Shown here in pieces: positions 22,741 to 35,300 of a stretch of DNA of 64,000 nucleotides. The translations under genes were made by a program, and so were the position numbers. Positions within the stretch are counted from its first letter, which is position 1; the number at the start of each line of letters is the position of its first letter. This DNA is from Hirsutella rhossiliensis (Eukaryota > Ascomycota > Sordariomycetes > Hypocreales > Ophiocordycipitaceae). The notes beneath the pieces were generated by a model, which was not told the DNA's origin, ran no database searches, and saw only the letters and a program-made list of their open reading frames with translations. The stretch lies in the NCBI RefSeq assembly GCF_020360975.1, contig NW_025408668.1, positions 3,472,001-3,536,000 of the forward strand, in the 5' to 3' direction.

Positions 22741-25445
22741 ACTTATAGTAAAAGGATAGCTCTTAGAAATTAACGAAAATAGGAACTATTAGTAACGATA
22801 GCTAAATATAATATTTAAAGTTTAACTTAACGACTTAATATACTAAAAGATCCTAAAATAGATAAAAGAATATAAAGTATTAAACGGATATAATATAGAA
22901 TATTTAGAAGTTCTAATATATAAAAATAAAATCTAGATACTACTAGAATTATAGGATAAAGTTATATAAGATATATATAAATATTTAATATATAGATACT
23001 AAGGAATCTAAAGAATAATAGAACGGATTAAACGATAATATAACTTCCTATAGCTTAAAAGAGTGGTATAATAAGTTATTAAAGAATATAAACTTTACGT
23101 ATAAAGTAAAGCTAAATAATATAAACTATATAGAGAATTATAACCGCTATTAGTATTAGAAAAACCATAGGATTTAATAGCTTTTAACTATATTATAAAG
23201 CTACTACTATTAAAAGAACCTATAACTAACGTTAAGTATAATAGTATATTTATTATTACTAATAGACTAATAAAGTATAAATACTTCTTACTATATAAAG
23301 AAGTAAGTAATATAGAAGAGCTAGTATATATATTCCTATAAATAATTATTAGTAATTATAGACTACTAAATAAGATTATCTTTAATAAAGAAAGTATATT
23401 TATAGCTAAGTTTTAGTAAGCTCTTATAATATAATTAAGGACGAAATATAAGCTTAGTATAGCTTATTACCTATAAATAAATAGATAAATAAAACGACTT
23501 AACTAAACGCTTAAATAATATTTATAATACTATATTAGCTATAAATAAAACGATTAAGTTAAATAGCTATTAATAGCGTACCTAGCTTATAATAGCTTAG
23601 TTATAGAAATAACTAAGCTTTTACTAGTATATACTAATTATAAATATAACCTAGAAGTATTTAAGGTTACTTAATAAGGACTATAAGTAAAACGAGCGAT
23701 ACTATAAGTAGATTAGCTATAAAAATTATATAAAGAAATATAATAAGAACTTTAATTTATTAAAGAACGAATATCTACTTACTATAATTAGAAAAGATTA
23801 TAGGGACTAATCTTTTAAGAGGGAGATATAGTCTACCTTATATAACGAAATATTAAAATAAAATAACTAAGTAATAAATTAGATTTTAAGAAACTTAGAC
23901 TATTTAAGGTTAAGAAAACTATTTTAAAAGTTAACTATAAACTTTCGCTACTAATAATAATATAGATATACCTAATATTTTATATCTTATTATTAAAACT
24001 AGCGCTATAAAACGCTAAACTATAGGAAAAAATTAAAGTTAATAATAATTAATAATATAAAGTAGAATAAATACTAAATATAAGAAAATAAGGTTAGTAA
24101 TAAGAATACCTTATTAAGTAAAAGGGATATAAACTAAAGGAAAATACCTAGGAACTACTTAAGCACTTAACCTACTATAGCTCTCTACTTTAATAATTTT
24201 ACTAGAAGGTTTAAGAGGGATTAAAGGACTAAGATCTATAAACTCCTTACTAATACTAAATAAGGACTAATTTGCCTTATTAAGAACGCTTAATAATTAT
24301 AAGTTATTTACTACTTAATGCTTATATATATTATACGTAGATAAAACGCTATCCTTAGTATCTACTTTTTAGATACTATAACGAAATAACTTAGAACTCT
24401 TTTCCTTCGTACGATTTTAAATCTTTTAAATATAAGCTAAACGATTAACGGCGATAGATATTTACGACTAAAGGTTTATAAGCTATGCCTAAAGCTTTAA
24501 TAAGGCTTTCCTAGCTTCCTCCTCTTTAAAATATAGCCTATACTACTCCGCTAATAATTTAGTTACTAAAAGAAATATATTAGCTATTACGCGTAGAAAG
24601 AATTAAAAGATACTTATAAGAAGAGGCTACTAAAATACTATTATAATAGGGACGACTACTAGTAATATAATTATTATAGCGCGAAGAATTTTCGGCTATC
24701 TAATAATTCGTCTTTTTTACCTTAAATTATTAAGTATATAGTATATTAATAGGATCTCTACTTAAGTCGATATATTTAGTAAGAGTAGCGCGCTTAGAGG
24801 CTTTTTAGGAACGATTTTTTAGTATATAACTAGATATACTATTAGTAGTATATCCTAAAAGGATAAAGAAATAAGGAACGATATACTTACGTATAATGCA
24901 ATAAGGGTATATTTATATATAGCGGCTAAGGTAGCTATAGTAGGTCTTATAGATAAGACTAAAAGGAGGGGAGATATTATATTATAACTATAGCTACTAA
25001 GCCGCTAACGGTCGACCGCGTTAAGTATATAATACGGTCTAATAGATAAATAGTCGGTATAACTATTTAATAGATATAGGATCGAGGGGATCGTAGAGAT
25101 CTAAGTAATCTAGGATTAATAAGATTACTACGCTCTATACGATCCTACGTTAGGGATTATAGCTAGGCCTATAATCTAAGGATAGTCTTTATAGGTATAT
25201 ATAGCTACCTACTTTTACTCCTTTAAATAAATAGCTCGATAGCTTTTAATATAATTATTACGATCTCTATTATAATCCTATCTTTAATTCTAATTACTTA
25301 ATTACCTAGTTATAGCCTATAGTCTATAACCTCCGACTTATTACTAACGTAATATACTTATTATTACTTAAACCACGCCCTATTATATCTACTAATATAA
25401 ACCTATTAATAGGTTTATCCCTTAGGAATAATACTAGTCGTTATA
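22741..25445 (+). mobile_element. Ty3/gypsy fragment D: integrase, chromodomain and 3' LTR
   Basis: It aligns with the last third of gypsy B (about 57600-60284). Coding traces run from the end of RNase H through integrase (NKIIFN in place of the catalytic Asp segment) to a C-terminal chromodomain (about 24050-24212), then a 3' LTR (24980-25445). The 5' part is missing, and the left end abuts Helitron H1 with no LTR. It is the most RIP-mutated gypsy copy and probably the oldest. Confidence 0.85.
24980..25445 (+). repeat. Gypsy LTR (copy D), about 466 bp
   Basis: Homologous to the 450-bp LTRs of A, B and C, but about 16 bp longer through two small duplications near 25250-25320 (ATTAC- and ACTTAATT-type). 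This marks a distinct or older lineage. Confidence 0.8.
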
Positions 25446-25789
25446 GCTAACTAAAGGATTAAACGATATAAGTACTATAAGATAGTTCTTTATAAAGGTA
25501 TATAGACGTTTTTTGCGACTATATCTTAGATTTATTTAAGGAAGGAAACGGGCCGCTAGGATAGCTTTATAGCTGCTACGCTTTTAAGAAATAGTAGGTA
25601 AATTATTATAAAAGCTAAAAGCACTTATACTTTAAGAAGGGAGGGGAGCGAGATCTAGATAACTAAGGTATAGTCTAGTTACCTTATAAAGTATAGGACG
25701 TTTACCTACTGCGTTATAACGTATAAAAAGTTAAACTATTAAGATAGTTAGTATACTACTATTACTTTTTAAAACCTTAGTCCTTATAT
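25446..25789. other. Unassigned RIP-mutated stretch between gypsy D and Helitron E1
   Basis: No coding trace is visible. It may be the 3' non-coding end of Helitron E1, which ends at about 25790, but I see no convincing terminal hairpin. Confidence 0.35.
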
Positions 25790-28700
25790 AACCGTCTCGT
25801 TTCTATAGCTAAGTTCTTAAGTCTTTATATTTTATTAATTATAGCCGGATCTAGCTTATTACTATTAAAATTATAGTATCTTATAGGACTAAGAAGCTTA
25901 ATACCCTAAAGTAAGGTATACTTAGATAGTTATATATAAAGGCTTATAAAATCATACTTAGAGGGTTTACTATTAGTAATATAATTTCTATATAGCTTTA
26001 ATAGTACTTCGATAAACGTTTTACCTTAAAGCTTTATAATTAATAAGGGCGAACGCTAGTATAATAGGTAATCTATATTATATATATCTTACTAATAAGA
26101 ATTTAAAGTAAGAGTTAGTTAAATTAAGTATATCTAATATAAGGCGGATAAGTACCGTCCTTACTAAGAGGGATAGTATTACTAAGGCCTTTATCTCCTT
26201 AGACTATAGGAGAATACCGAGCGGTAGCTTAAAGTAAATAGTTATACTACCCGCTAAGTAGTATCCTAGGTAATTAGGATTAAGTATTATATCTATAGTA
26301 GTAAAGTCGGCCTTATTTATAACTTTTAAGCTAATATAGATATTTTTATTTATAATAATAAGTATACCTTAAGCGTAAAAGAAGACGCTAGGGACTTTAT
26401 AGGCTAAGTCGTTACCCTACCTTATAGTTTATACTATAATTTTTAGAGAAAGTATACCGCTATACTAGGTATAAGTTAAGATAAAGATATAGATATACTA
26501 TTTATTAAAGCGCGCTTAGCCTACGATAGCTTTTATATTAAGGGCCTACTAAGTATAGTTTAATAGCGTTATAGTATATAAACTATCGTAGAAGGTAATT
26601 TAGGAGCGTCCTACGATATTTTTATTAAGTAAAGCAAGGTCTTACTATATCTAGCGGCCGTTATAAACTTAATCTAGGAGTATATAAAGCTAGGGATCGT
26701 TATATACCTAGACTTAGTCTTTAAGGAGTATAACGGTTTTAAATAGATACTATAATCTATAGCCGCTATAGTAAGAGATAGTCGCTTATTATAGGGGGGT
26801 CTATATTTAGTCCGGCGGTCTATTAATTAAGAGTCTTATTTCCTATATAAGGGCGAACTAATAAAAGTCTCCTATAAGTAGAACGATAGGCATCTTATTA
26901 AACGGCTTATTTAGATAGTTACGGAGTACTTATAAGTAACGACTAACGTTATATAAAGTAGCTCCTCTTAGTATACTAACCTCGTTAATTATAAGTACTA
27001 GCTTTTATTTTTATATCTATTTCTTTGCCTCTAAAAAAAAGGGAGGCGGTTTATTTAGATCGTAATAAGAATCTAACCTATAGGCTAAGTAGATCGTTAT
27101 ACTACTAATCTAGGCCGCTAAACTGCCCGATATATTAGTTATTTATAAAAGATATAGTTAGTTCCTTACTATAAATATATCCTTTAAGGTATTAATAATC
27201 CTTAACTTTCCTATACTACTTAGCCCGCTAGTATATTAAAGATATTAACCGGCTAAGTTTTAATTAGCGGTATACCTATTTAAAAATATATAAATAAGTT
27301 AAAGGGCTATAGTTTATTAAGAGTTTAGTATAAAGGTAGCTATAGTAGTATATCTTATCTCTATAAAGCTAGATACTAGACTAACGGTAATAAGTATTTA
27401 AGGCCCTTATTAATTAAGGTTACTTCCTAGGTATATAATAGTAGTTTCCGTATCGCTATAGTAAGCTAGGGTATCGTCGATATCGGCGCTATCTATAAAA
27501 AGGATAGTCCCCTAAGAACTACCCTTAATATTATCTAGTATCTAAAGATATAATAGTTATTAGGCCTTAGCCGCTACCTAGATATCGTCTTAAGATATTA
27601 GAAATTAATATTAAGCGTTACCTTAATTATAGGGTATATTCTATTATAAATTCTCCTAATATTAAATAAAAGGTTACTCCTCTTTAACTAGGTTCTCTTT
27701 ATATAGATTACGAATTAAACCTTTAAGGATAGGTAAGTCTTTAATAGCGTTTATATCCTATATAGTATTTTATAAAATCTAAAGTAGAGCTTTATAGGCC
27801 TAACGATAAGCTATTACTAGAGGCTCCTCTTTATAGCGGCTAGTATTAAGTAGGTACTTAACGTTAATTATATTATTACCCTCCGATTAACTAGCCTAGA
27901 GCTTTATATCTCTACGCGTATCCTTAGTAGACTTTCTTAAAAGATAAATATTAAAGATATAGAAATAGAGGCGAGGATAAAGCCCCGCTTAATACTTTAT
28001 TTATATATTAGTTATATTACCTTAGCTTTTAAAAACGAAGTTTTCCTAAAGGACGAATAACGATAAATATAAGACCGAATTTCTATATAGGCTATTAAAC
28101 GGGGCTAAAATACTACTAAGGGGTTAGAGCGTACCGCTTAATATATACTAAGTAATTATCCTTATAGTTATTACTAATATATCCTTAAAAGATCGGGACG
28201 GCGTATTAGTTAGGCCGTCGAAGCTTTTATATATAGCTATTATAGTTAAAGCCCTACTTATCGAGAAAAATATAAGACTTATCTTTACTTAGACTATTTT
28301 AACGTACTAAGTAAACTATTAATATATAGTTATATAGGTATAAGTCTTATAGAATATAACCGCGGTAGGCGTATATATTTAGGTATAGAGGGGTTCGCCC
28401 TCCTTACTTTAAAGGGATAGTCTTTAAGGGCTATTTAGCGTCTATAAGCTCGCTAGCTTAATAGTAGAGATACGCCTATAGCTAAAAGATTATCTAGTAA
28501 AGCGCCGTTAGGTTTAAGAAAGACTAATATAGTACGTTAGTAAAGTTAGTATTATATTTAAATAGATAGTAATAGACCTTTATAGCTAAGAGTTATTACT
28601 TAGAAAAGATCTAACTTACTATTTTTATTAAGAACTAATAGCTTTTATTTAAAACTACTTATTACCTATCGTTTAGTAGGGTAGGACCTAGTATATAAAG

Positions 28701-31700
28701 CCTTATACTACTAGCTTTGCGAAGTTAATAGGTAACCTTAGTAGTAAGAGTAATATATTTCTATATTAGTGTTTTTAGTTTAATAGTACAGTTTATAATA
28801 TAGTATACTATAGCTAGGCCCTTAGTTTTAGTTAAGATTATTAAGACGTTATAATTATAGTAAAGGCCGACCGCTAATAACTTATTATACCGATTAATAA
28901 GTAGGTAGTTATACTAAATCTAAAGTAAGCTATTCTTTATAAACCCTATCTTATTAATAATTTTCTAAGGTACTTTAAAGTAGTAGGCTATCTATCTTTA
29001 TAGATCTATACTTTATTCTACGATCCCTTTAAAAGAATACTTAAGGTAGGTATATATATAAGAGTATACTTAGTAATAGTATATAATAAAGTTAGATTTA
29101 TCGTCGAAGGCTATAGTAAGAGCTAAGGTACTAGCTATAACCTCCTTTATAGGGTAGATAGGCTTTCTCTTTTAGTATATAGCTTTCCTAGTATCTTTAT
29201 TTAGATACTTATAAAAAATAAGGTCTATATATTAAATTACCTAAGTATAATATACTTCTTTTATAAGATTAGCTATATCGCTTATTAAGTTTAGTAACTA
29301 TATATTGCCGTTTAGCTAAAAAAGTCTATATAAGTAAAAGCTACCTTACTTATTTATTTCTATTATAGTATAGTAGTAGTTAATCTTCTTAAAGATAGAC
29401 TCCTAGCTTATATTAATATACTTTTTAAAGAATAAAAATACTTCTTAATAAAAAAAGATAGCTAAGCTAACTAGATCTATAGTACTAAGGGCGATTTTAT
29501 TATACCTTTTATAGAAATTAGCTAAAAGTTCCTTTATAGACTTATAATTATATAGCCTATAAATAGTAAGCTTTATCTTTACTAGATTATTAATATTATT
29601 AAGACTAATAGTAATTTAAATTATAAGTATATTAGCATAGATATCTAAAGCTTATATCTTCCTTTATATAAGTAAATAGGATTCGTTTAAGAGCGGCTAT
29701 ATATAGCTAAAGATTAATAGCTTATAAAGTAAGACCGATATATTAGGGTCCGACGTTATCCTTATCTCCTATATCTCTACCTTAGCCCTCTTTAGCCGGT
29801 CCTCTATTAAGTTTATATAAGCTTACTTAAGTCTATAGATATAAGAAGGTATAAGTAATAAGCATAGAATTAGGTAATCGATAACGTAAGTAGAAAGATC
29901 GGTTAAAAGAGTATAGGGTAGGATTTAGTCCGGAATTTATAACGAGTATATAAGGGGCTAAATAATATATTAAAAGAATAGCGTTATATAGGATACTTAT
30001 AAACTTACTTATTCTATCTACTACTCCTAGGGAAATCCTTTGTCTTTTATAGACTATTGCTTGCCTACTAGTATACTAATTAGTTAGCTTTCTAGTATAT
30101 TCTATAGTGCTTAAAAAGCTCTATCTATAGTATGTCTTCCTAACTTAGTAGGTGGTCTAATTATAACGTAATAGTTAACGTAAGACTATAGGTTCTAGTA
30201 TAAGTAGTAGATTTAACTAGAATATTTTATGCCCTACCTATTCTTATATCGCGGATATCTTTAGAACCGCTAGGCTAAAATAGGCAATAGGGTTTCCGTT
30301 CTACTCGTAATTAACTTATGCATTTTATATATATTTTATATTATTAGGATAGGCTTATCTTAACCCGCTTTTCCTAAAGGAAGGTATAGATATCTAGTAG
30401 AGGTCTTTATCTTTAAGGGTTATTCCCTTAGACTATATTATAGAGCCTCTTTTTACTAGCTTATTCTATAGAGCCTCCCTATGCTTATTCTTTCTTTATA
30501 ATAGTAAAATAGGAATATAAGGGTATATTCTTATAATAGAAGAAATCTTTATCGATATAGACTATATTAATATAGCGGTTAAAGGAGTAAAGGAGGGTAT
30601 TAAATACTAAGAAATAAAAGATAGGATAGGCGGCGACTATAAACTTAGTAATATAGCTAAAAGGTATATATAAAGTAATAAGACTCTCTTTAATAAGAGA
30701 GAGGTTATTAAGCTCTTTAAGGTACTAATACTTATAACTAATAGCTATATTATTAACTAAGTAGGCCTTAGGCAGCTATCCCTTATTAAAGCTAACGTAA
30801 TACTCGCGGTATATATTAACTCCGGCGCTTATATATAATAGAAAGTACGTACTATACTCTTAGATAGTCTTAGTCGCCTATAATATAGAGGGTAATAAGC
30901 GACCCCTTTACTATATAGTAGCGAGTTCGTAAAGCGGTGTCCTTTTATAATAGAAGATATAGTAGGAAACTAGTAACGTCCGTTCCTTAGTAAACGCTTA
31001 GTAGAAAGATTTAATAGCCTTTACTTAAAAGGTAACTAGAACTTCGTTATACTAGGATCTTATCGATAATACCTACTCCTTAACGCGGAAAGTAGCGTTA
31101 TAATAATATAGTATAGATTTAATAGAGTCTTATTAAAGTTAAACGGTTTCTTATTTTAGCTAGGGTCTTTTAAGGGAGGGCCTTAGCTATATCGGCGGTA
31201 AAGTAAGAGGCGCTTACTCTTATCTAGGTTATTTCGGTAATAAAGTAGTAAGCGGCAGCGTCTATATAGTAAATTAGGATTAAGCTTTATAGCGACGGGT
31301 TCGGTCTTTAGCGCGCTAGCGGTTTATATCTTATAAGATATAGAGGATCTTATCGTAGGGGACTCTAATAAGTAGTAAAGGGCGCTAATAAGACTAGCGC
31401 CGATAGGACGCCTACGATTTAAGATCCCTTAAAGTATAGTAAACCTCTTTAGGTATAATAGTAGCTAGGTATTCTCGCGATATAGTACTACGAACGAGAG
31501 CTAGGAGGACGTAGGAGTAGAATAGTCTATTACCGGCGCCTAGCTAGAATCTAGTATAGAAGATTAAAGGGCTTACGGAGTACTTAGGTTATAATTAAGA
31601 CCTTTAGTTTAGCTAGTAGGAGATAGCGGTTATAAAGTAAGGGGCTAGTACCTATTTCTCTTATAGGATTAAACGGTTCTCGCTAAACGGTCCTTTTAAT

Positions 31701-32320
31701 AGGGGCAAGGGCCCTATCCCGCCGACCGGCCGGAGTATAGTCGGAGCGAATAGGCGGCCTAGGTAGATAGAGGGGCCGGAACGGTCCCGCTAGTAAGAGA
31801 TAGCGGTTACGATAGGAGGAGCTAAGCGGCCCGGGAAGAAAGAGGGGGCTAGAGCGGGCGGCCTAGGGAGAGAGGAAGTAGTAGCTTAGCTAGGGTTAGG
31901 GCAGGTAGCGGTAAAGAGTAGCTAGAGAGCGCACGGGGCAGTAAGCGGTTTATATTTATAGAGGGGGTAGAAGAAGGATCCTTTTATCTCTTTATTCTTT
32001 AAGGTATAAGAGACCGGTCCCTATAGGCCTACTATTAAACCTTCGGAACGGCCCTTTCGGTTTATAGGTTTAATAAAGGTCTATAGTTATAGCGCGGAAG
32101 TAGCGGTATCGAGGGGGCTTATAAAGTTAGGCTTAGGAAGCGAACTATATATCGCTAAGGGGGGGTAGGAAGGAGGGCGCGGAAGGAAGAACCTTTAAAA
32201 CCTTCCGTTCCTTAAGTATAAGAGACTAGCCCCTTCTAGGGTCCGCTAATGCCTTAAGGAACGGACTAAAGTATTAGTTAGCCGGCGGTAAGTATTAACG
32301 CGCCCGGTAGTACTAAAGGA
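25790..32320 (-). pseudogene. Helitron E1 RepHel transposase with leader, RIP-degraded, internally deleted
   Basis: On the minus strand the C-terminal Pif1-like helicase end is readable at 25790-26045 (YKALR, KLYRNYI, RLKNLAIETRR). The Rep HUH site lies at 29328-29336 and reads Tyr-Leu-Tyr. The N-terminal region extends to about 31480. The position matching the E2 start codon reads ATA, not ATG (31481-31483). Compared with E2 it lacks about 970 bp (E2 36525-37497) at about 30635, removing part of the DUF6570/Helitron_like_N region. A solo LTR interrupts it at 29840-30535. The leader continues to a TC dinucleotide (minus strand, 32320-32319), the expected Helitron 5' end, next to a run of 13 C on the plus strand. 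It is a close relative of E2, arranged head to tail with it. Confidence 0.8.
29840..30535. mobile_element. Solo LTR, 696 bp, inserted in Helitron E1
   Basis: The segment starts TATAAGAA and ends TTCTTATA (RIP forms of TGTAAGAA and TTCTTACA). It is flanked by a 5-bp duplication ATAGA (29835-29839 and 30536-30540). Removing it and one ATAGA restores an alignment with the matching uninterrupted site in E2 (near 36437-36450). It has no coding capacity. It keeps more CA/TG than its flanks, as expected for a low-copy or younger insertion. It is not the LTR of the gypsy elements here, and its parent family is not in the window. Confidence 0.8.
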
Positions 32321-32333
32321 CCCCCCCCCCCCC
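32321..32333. repeat. C13 homopolymer at the E1/E2 junction
   Basis: Thirteen consecutive C lie between the TC-type 5' end of Helitron E1 and the 3' end of E2. It is the longest homopolymer I noticed in the window. Confidence 0.9.
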
Positions 32334-32384
32334 TTATACCTAAACTAGGTTAATATACTTATCTTTCGTAACCCTAATTCTTAT

Positions 32385-35300
32385 ATATTTATCTCGTTTC
32401 TATAGCTAAGTTCTTAAGTCTTTATATCCTATTAATTATAGCTTAATCTAGCCTATTACTAATAAAATTATACTATCTTATAAGACCGAGAGGCTTAATA
32501 CCTTAAAGTATAGTATACTTAGATAGTTATATATAGAGGCTCGTAAAATTATACTTAAAGGGTTCCTTATTTATTATATAATTTCTATATAGCTTTAAAA
32601 GTACTTTAACGAACGTTTTACCTTAGGCCTTATAATTAATAAGAATAAATGCTAGTACTATAAGTAATCTATATTATATATATCTTACTAATAAGAATTT
32701 AAAGTAAGAATTAGTCGAATTAAGCGTATATAATATAGGTCGGATAAGTATAGTCTTTAATAGTAAGGACGGTAGCGCTAACGTTTTTATCTCTTAAGAC
32801 TATAAAAGAATGCCTAGCGGTAGCCTAAAGTAATTATTACGTTATCTACTAAGTAGTATCCTAGGTAATTAGGATTAAGTACAATATCTATAGTAGTAAA
32901 CTTAGCTCTATTAATAACTTTTAAGCTAATATAAATATTCTTATTTATAACTACCGATATACTTTAAGCGTAGAAAAAGATACTAGGGACTTTATAGATA
33001 GAGTTATTACCTTATCTAATAGTTTATACTATAATATTTAGAGAAAGCATACTATTACGCTAGGTATAAGTTAAGATAAAGATATAGATATATTACTTAT
33101 TAAAGCGCGCTTAGCCTATAATAGCTTCTATATTAAGGGCCTAGCCGGTATTATTTAGCGGCTTTATAGTACGTAAACTATTATAAAAGGTAATTTAGGA
33201 GCGTCTTATAATATTAATATTAAGTAAGTTAAGGTCTTACTATATCTACCGCCTATTACGAACTTAATCTAGGAGTACGCTAAGTTAGGGATCGTCGCGT
33301 GCCTAGACCTAGTCTTTAAGGAGTATAACGGTTTTAAATAGGTACTATAATCTATAGCCGCTATAGTAAGAGACGGTCGCTTATTATAGAGGTACCTAGG
33401 TTCCGTCTAGTAGTCTATTAATTAAGAGGCTTATTTCCTATATAGGGGCGAACTAGTAAAAGTCTCTTATTAATAGAACTATAAGTATCCTATTAAATAG
33501 CTCGTTTAGATAGTTATAGAGTACCTAGAGATAATAACTAACGTTATATAGAGTAGCCCCCCTAAGTATACTAACCTTATTAATAATAAGTACTAGCTTT
33601 TATTTCTAGATCTATTTCTTTGCCTCTAAGAAAGCGGGAAGCGGTTTATTTAGATCGCGATAAGAATCTAACCTATAGGCCGAGTAGATTATTATACCGC
33701 TAATCTAGGCCGCCGAACTACCTAATATACCGGTTATCTATAAAAGATATAGCTAGTTTCTCGCCGCGAATATATCCTTTAAGGCATCGATAATCCTTAA
33801 CTTTCTTATACTACTTAGCCCGCTAGTATACTAAAGATATTAGCTAGCTAAGTCTAGATTAGCTATATACCTATCTAGAAATATATAAATAAGTTAAAGG
33901 GCTATAGTCTATAAATAGTTTAGTATAAAGGTAGCTATAGTAGTATGCCCTATCTTTATAAAGCTAGTTACTAAAGTAACGTCGATAAGTATTTAAGGGC
34001 CTTATTTATTAAGGTTACTACCTATAAGTATAGCGGTAGTATCTATATCGCCGTAGCGAGCTAGGGTATTATTAATATCGGCGCTATTTATAAATAGTAC
34101 GGTGCCCTAAGAACTACCCTTAATATTATTTAGTATTCGAAGATATAATAGGTCTTAGGCCTTAGCTACTACTTAGATATTATCTTAAGATAATATTAGG
34201 AATTAGTATAAGGTATCGCCTTAGTTATAGGGTATATTAAGGTATAGATCCTCTTAACGTTAGATAAATAGTTATCCTTTAGCGAGGTTCCCTTTATATA
34301 GGTCGCGTATTAGATCTAAGAGGATAAGGGAGTCCTTTATAGCGTTAGTATTTTATATAAAATTCTATAAAATCTAAAGTAAAGCTATATAAGCCTAATA
34401 TTAAGCTATTACTAAAGGCTTATCCTTATAATAGCCGTTATTTAGTAGGTACTTAACGTTAATTATATTATTACCCTCCGATTAACTAGCCTAGAGCTTT
34501 ATATCTTTACGCGCGTTTTTAATAGACTTTTTTAAAAGATAAATATTAAAGATATAGAAATAAAGGCGGGGATAAAGCCTAGCCTAATACCTCGTTTATA
34601 TATTAGTTATATTGCCTTAGCTTTTAAAAACGAAGTTTTCCTAAGGGATAAATAACGCTAAATATAAAACCGAATTTCTATATAGGCTATTAAACGGGGC
34701 TAAGATATTACTAAGGGGTTAAAGCGTACCGCTTAATATATACTAAATAATCGTCCTTATAGTTATTGCTAATATATCCTTAAAAGATTAGGATAGTATA
34801 CTAGTTAGGCCGTTAAAGCTTTTATATCTAGCCGTTATAGTCGGAGTCCTACCTATTAAGAAAAATATAAGACTTATCTTTACTCTAACTATTTCGACGT
34901 ACTAAGTAAACTATTAAGATATAGTTATATAAGTATAAGTCTTATAAAATAAGGCCGCGGTAAGCGTACGCGTTTAGGTATAAAAGGGTTCGCCCTCCTT
35001 ACCTTAAAGGGATTATCTTTAAGGGCCGTTCTACGTCTATAAGCTCGCCGGCCTAATAGCGGAGATATATCTATAGCTAAAAGATTATTTAGTAGAGGGC
35101 CGTTAGGTTTAGGAACGACTAATATAGTATATTAATAAAGTTAGTATTATATCTAAGGAGGTAGTAATAGACCTTTATAGCTAAGAGTTATTACTTAAAG
35201 AAGATCCGATTTACTATTCTTATTAAGAACTAATAGCTCTTATTTAAAACTACCTACTACCTATCGTTGGGCTAGGCGGGACCTAGCGTACGATACCTTA

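Noticed and set aside
31700..32320. Host gene suggested by GC-rich sequence in the E1 leader
   Set aside because: It partly matches the E2 leader, has RIP-type changes and shows no continuous frame.
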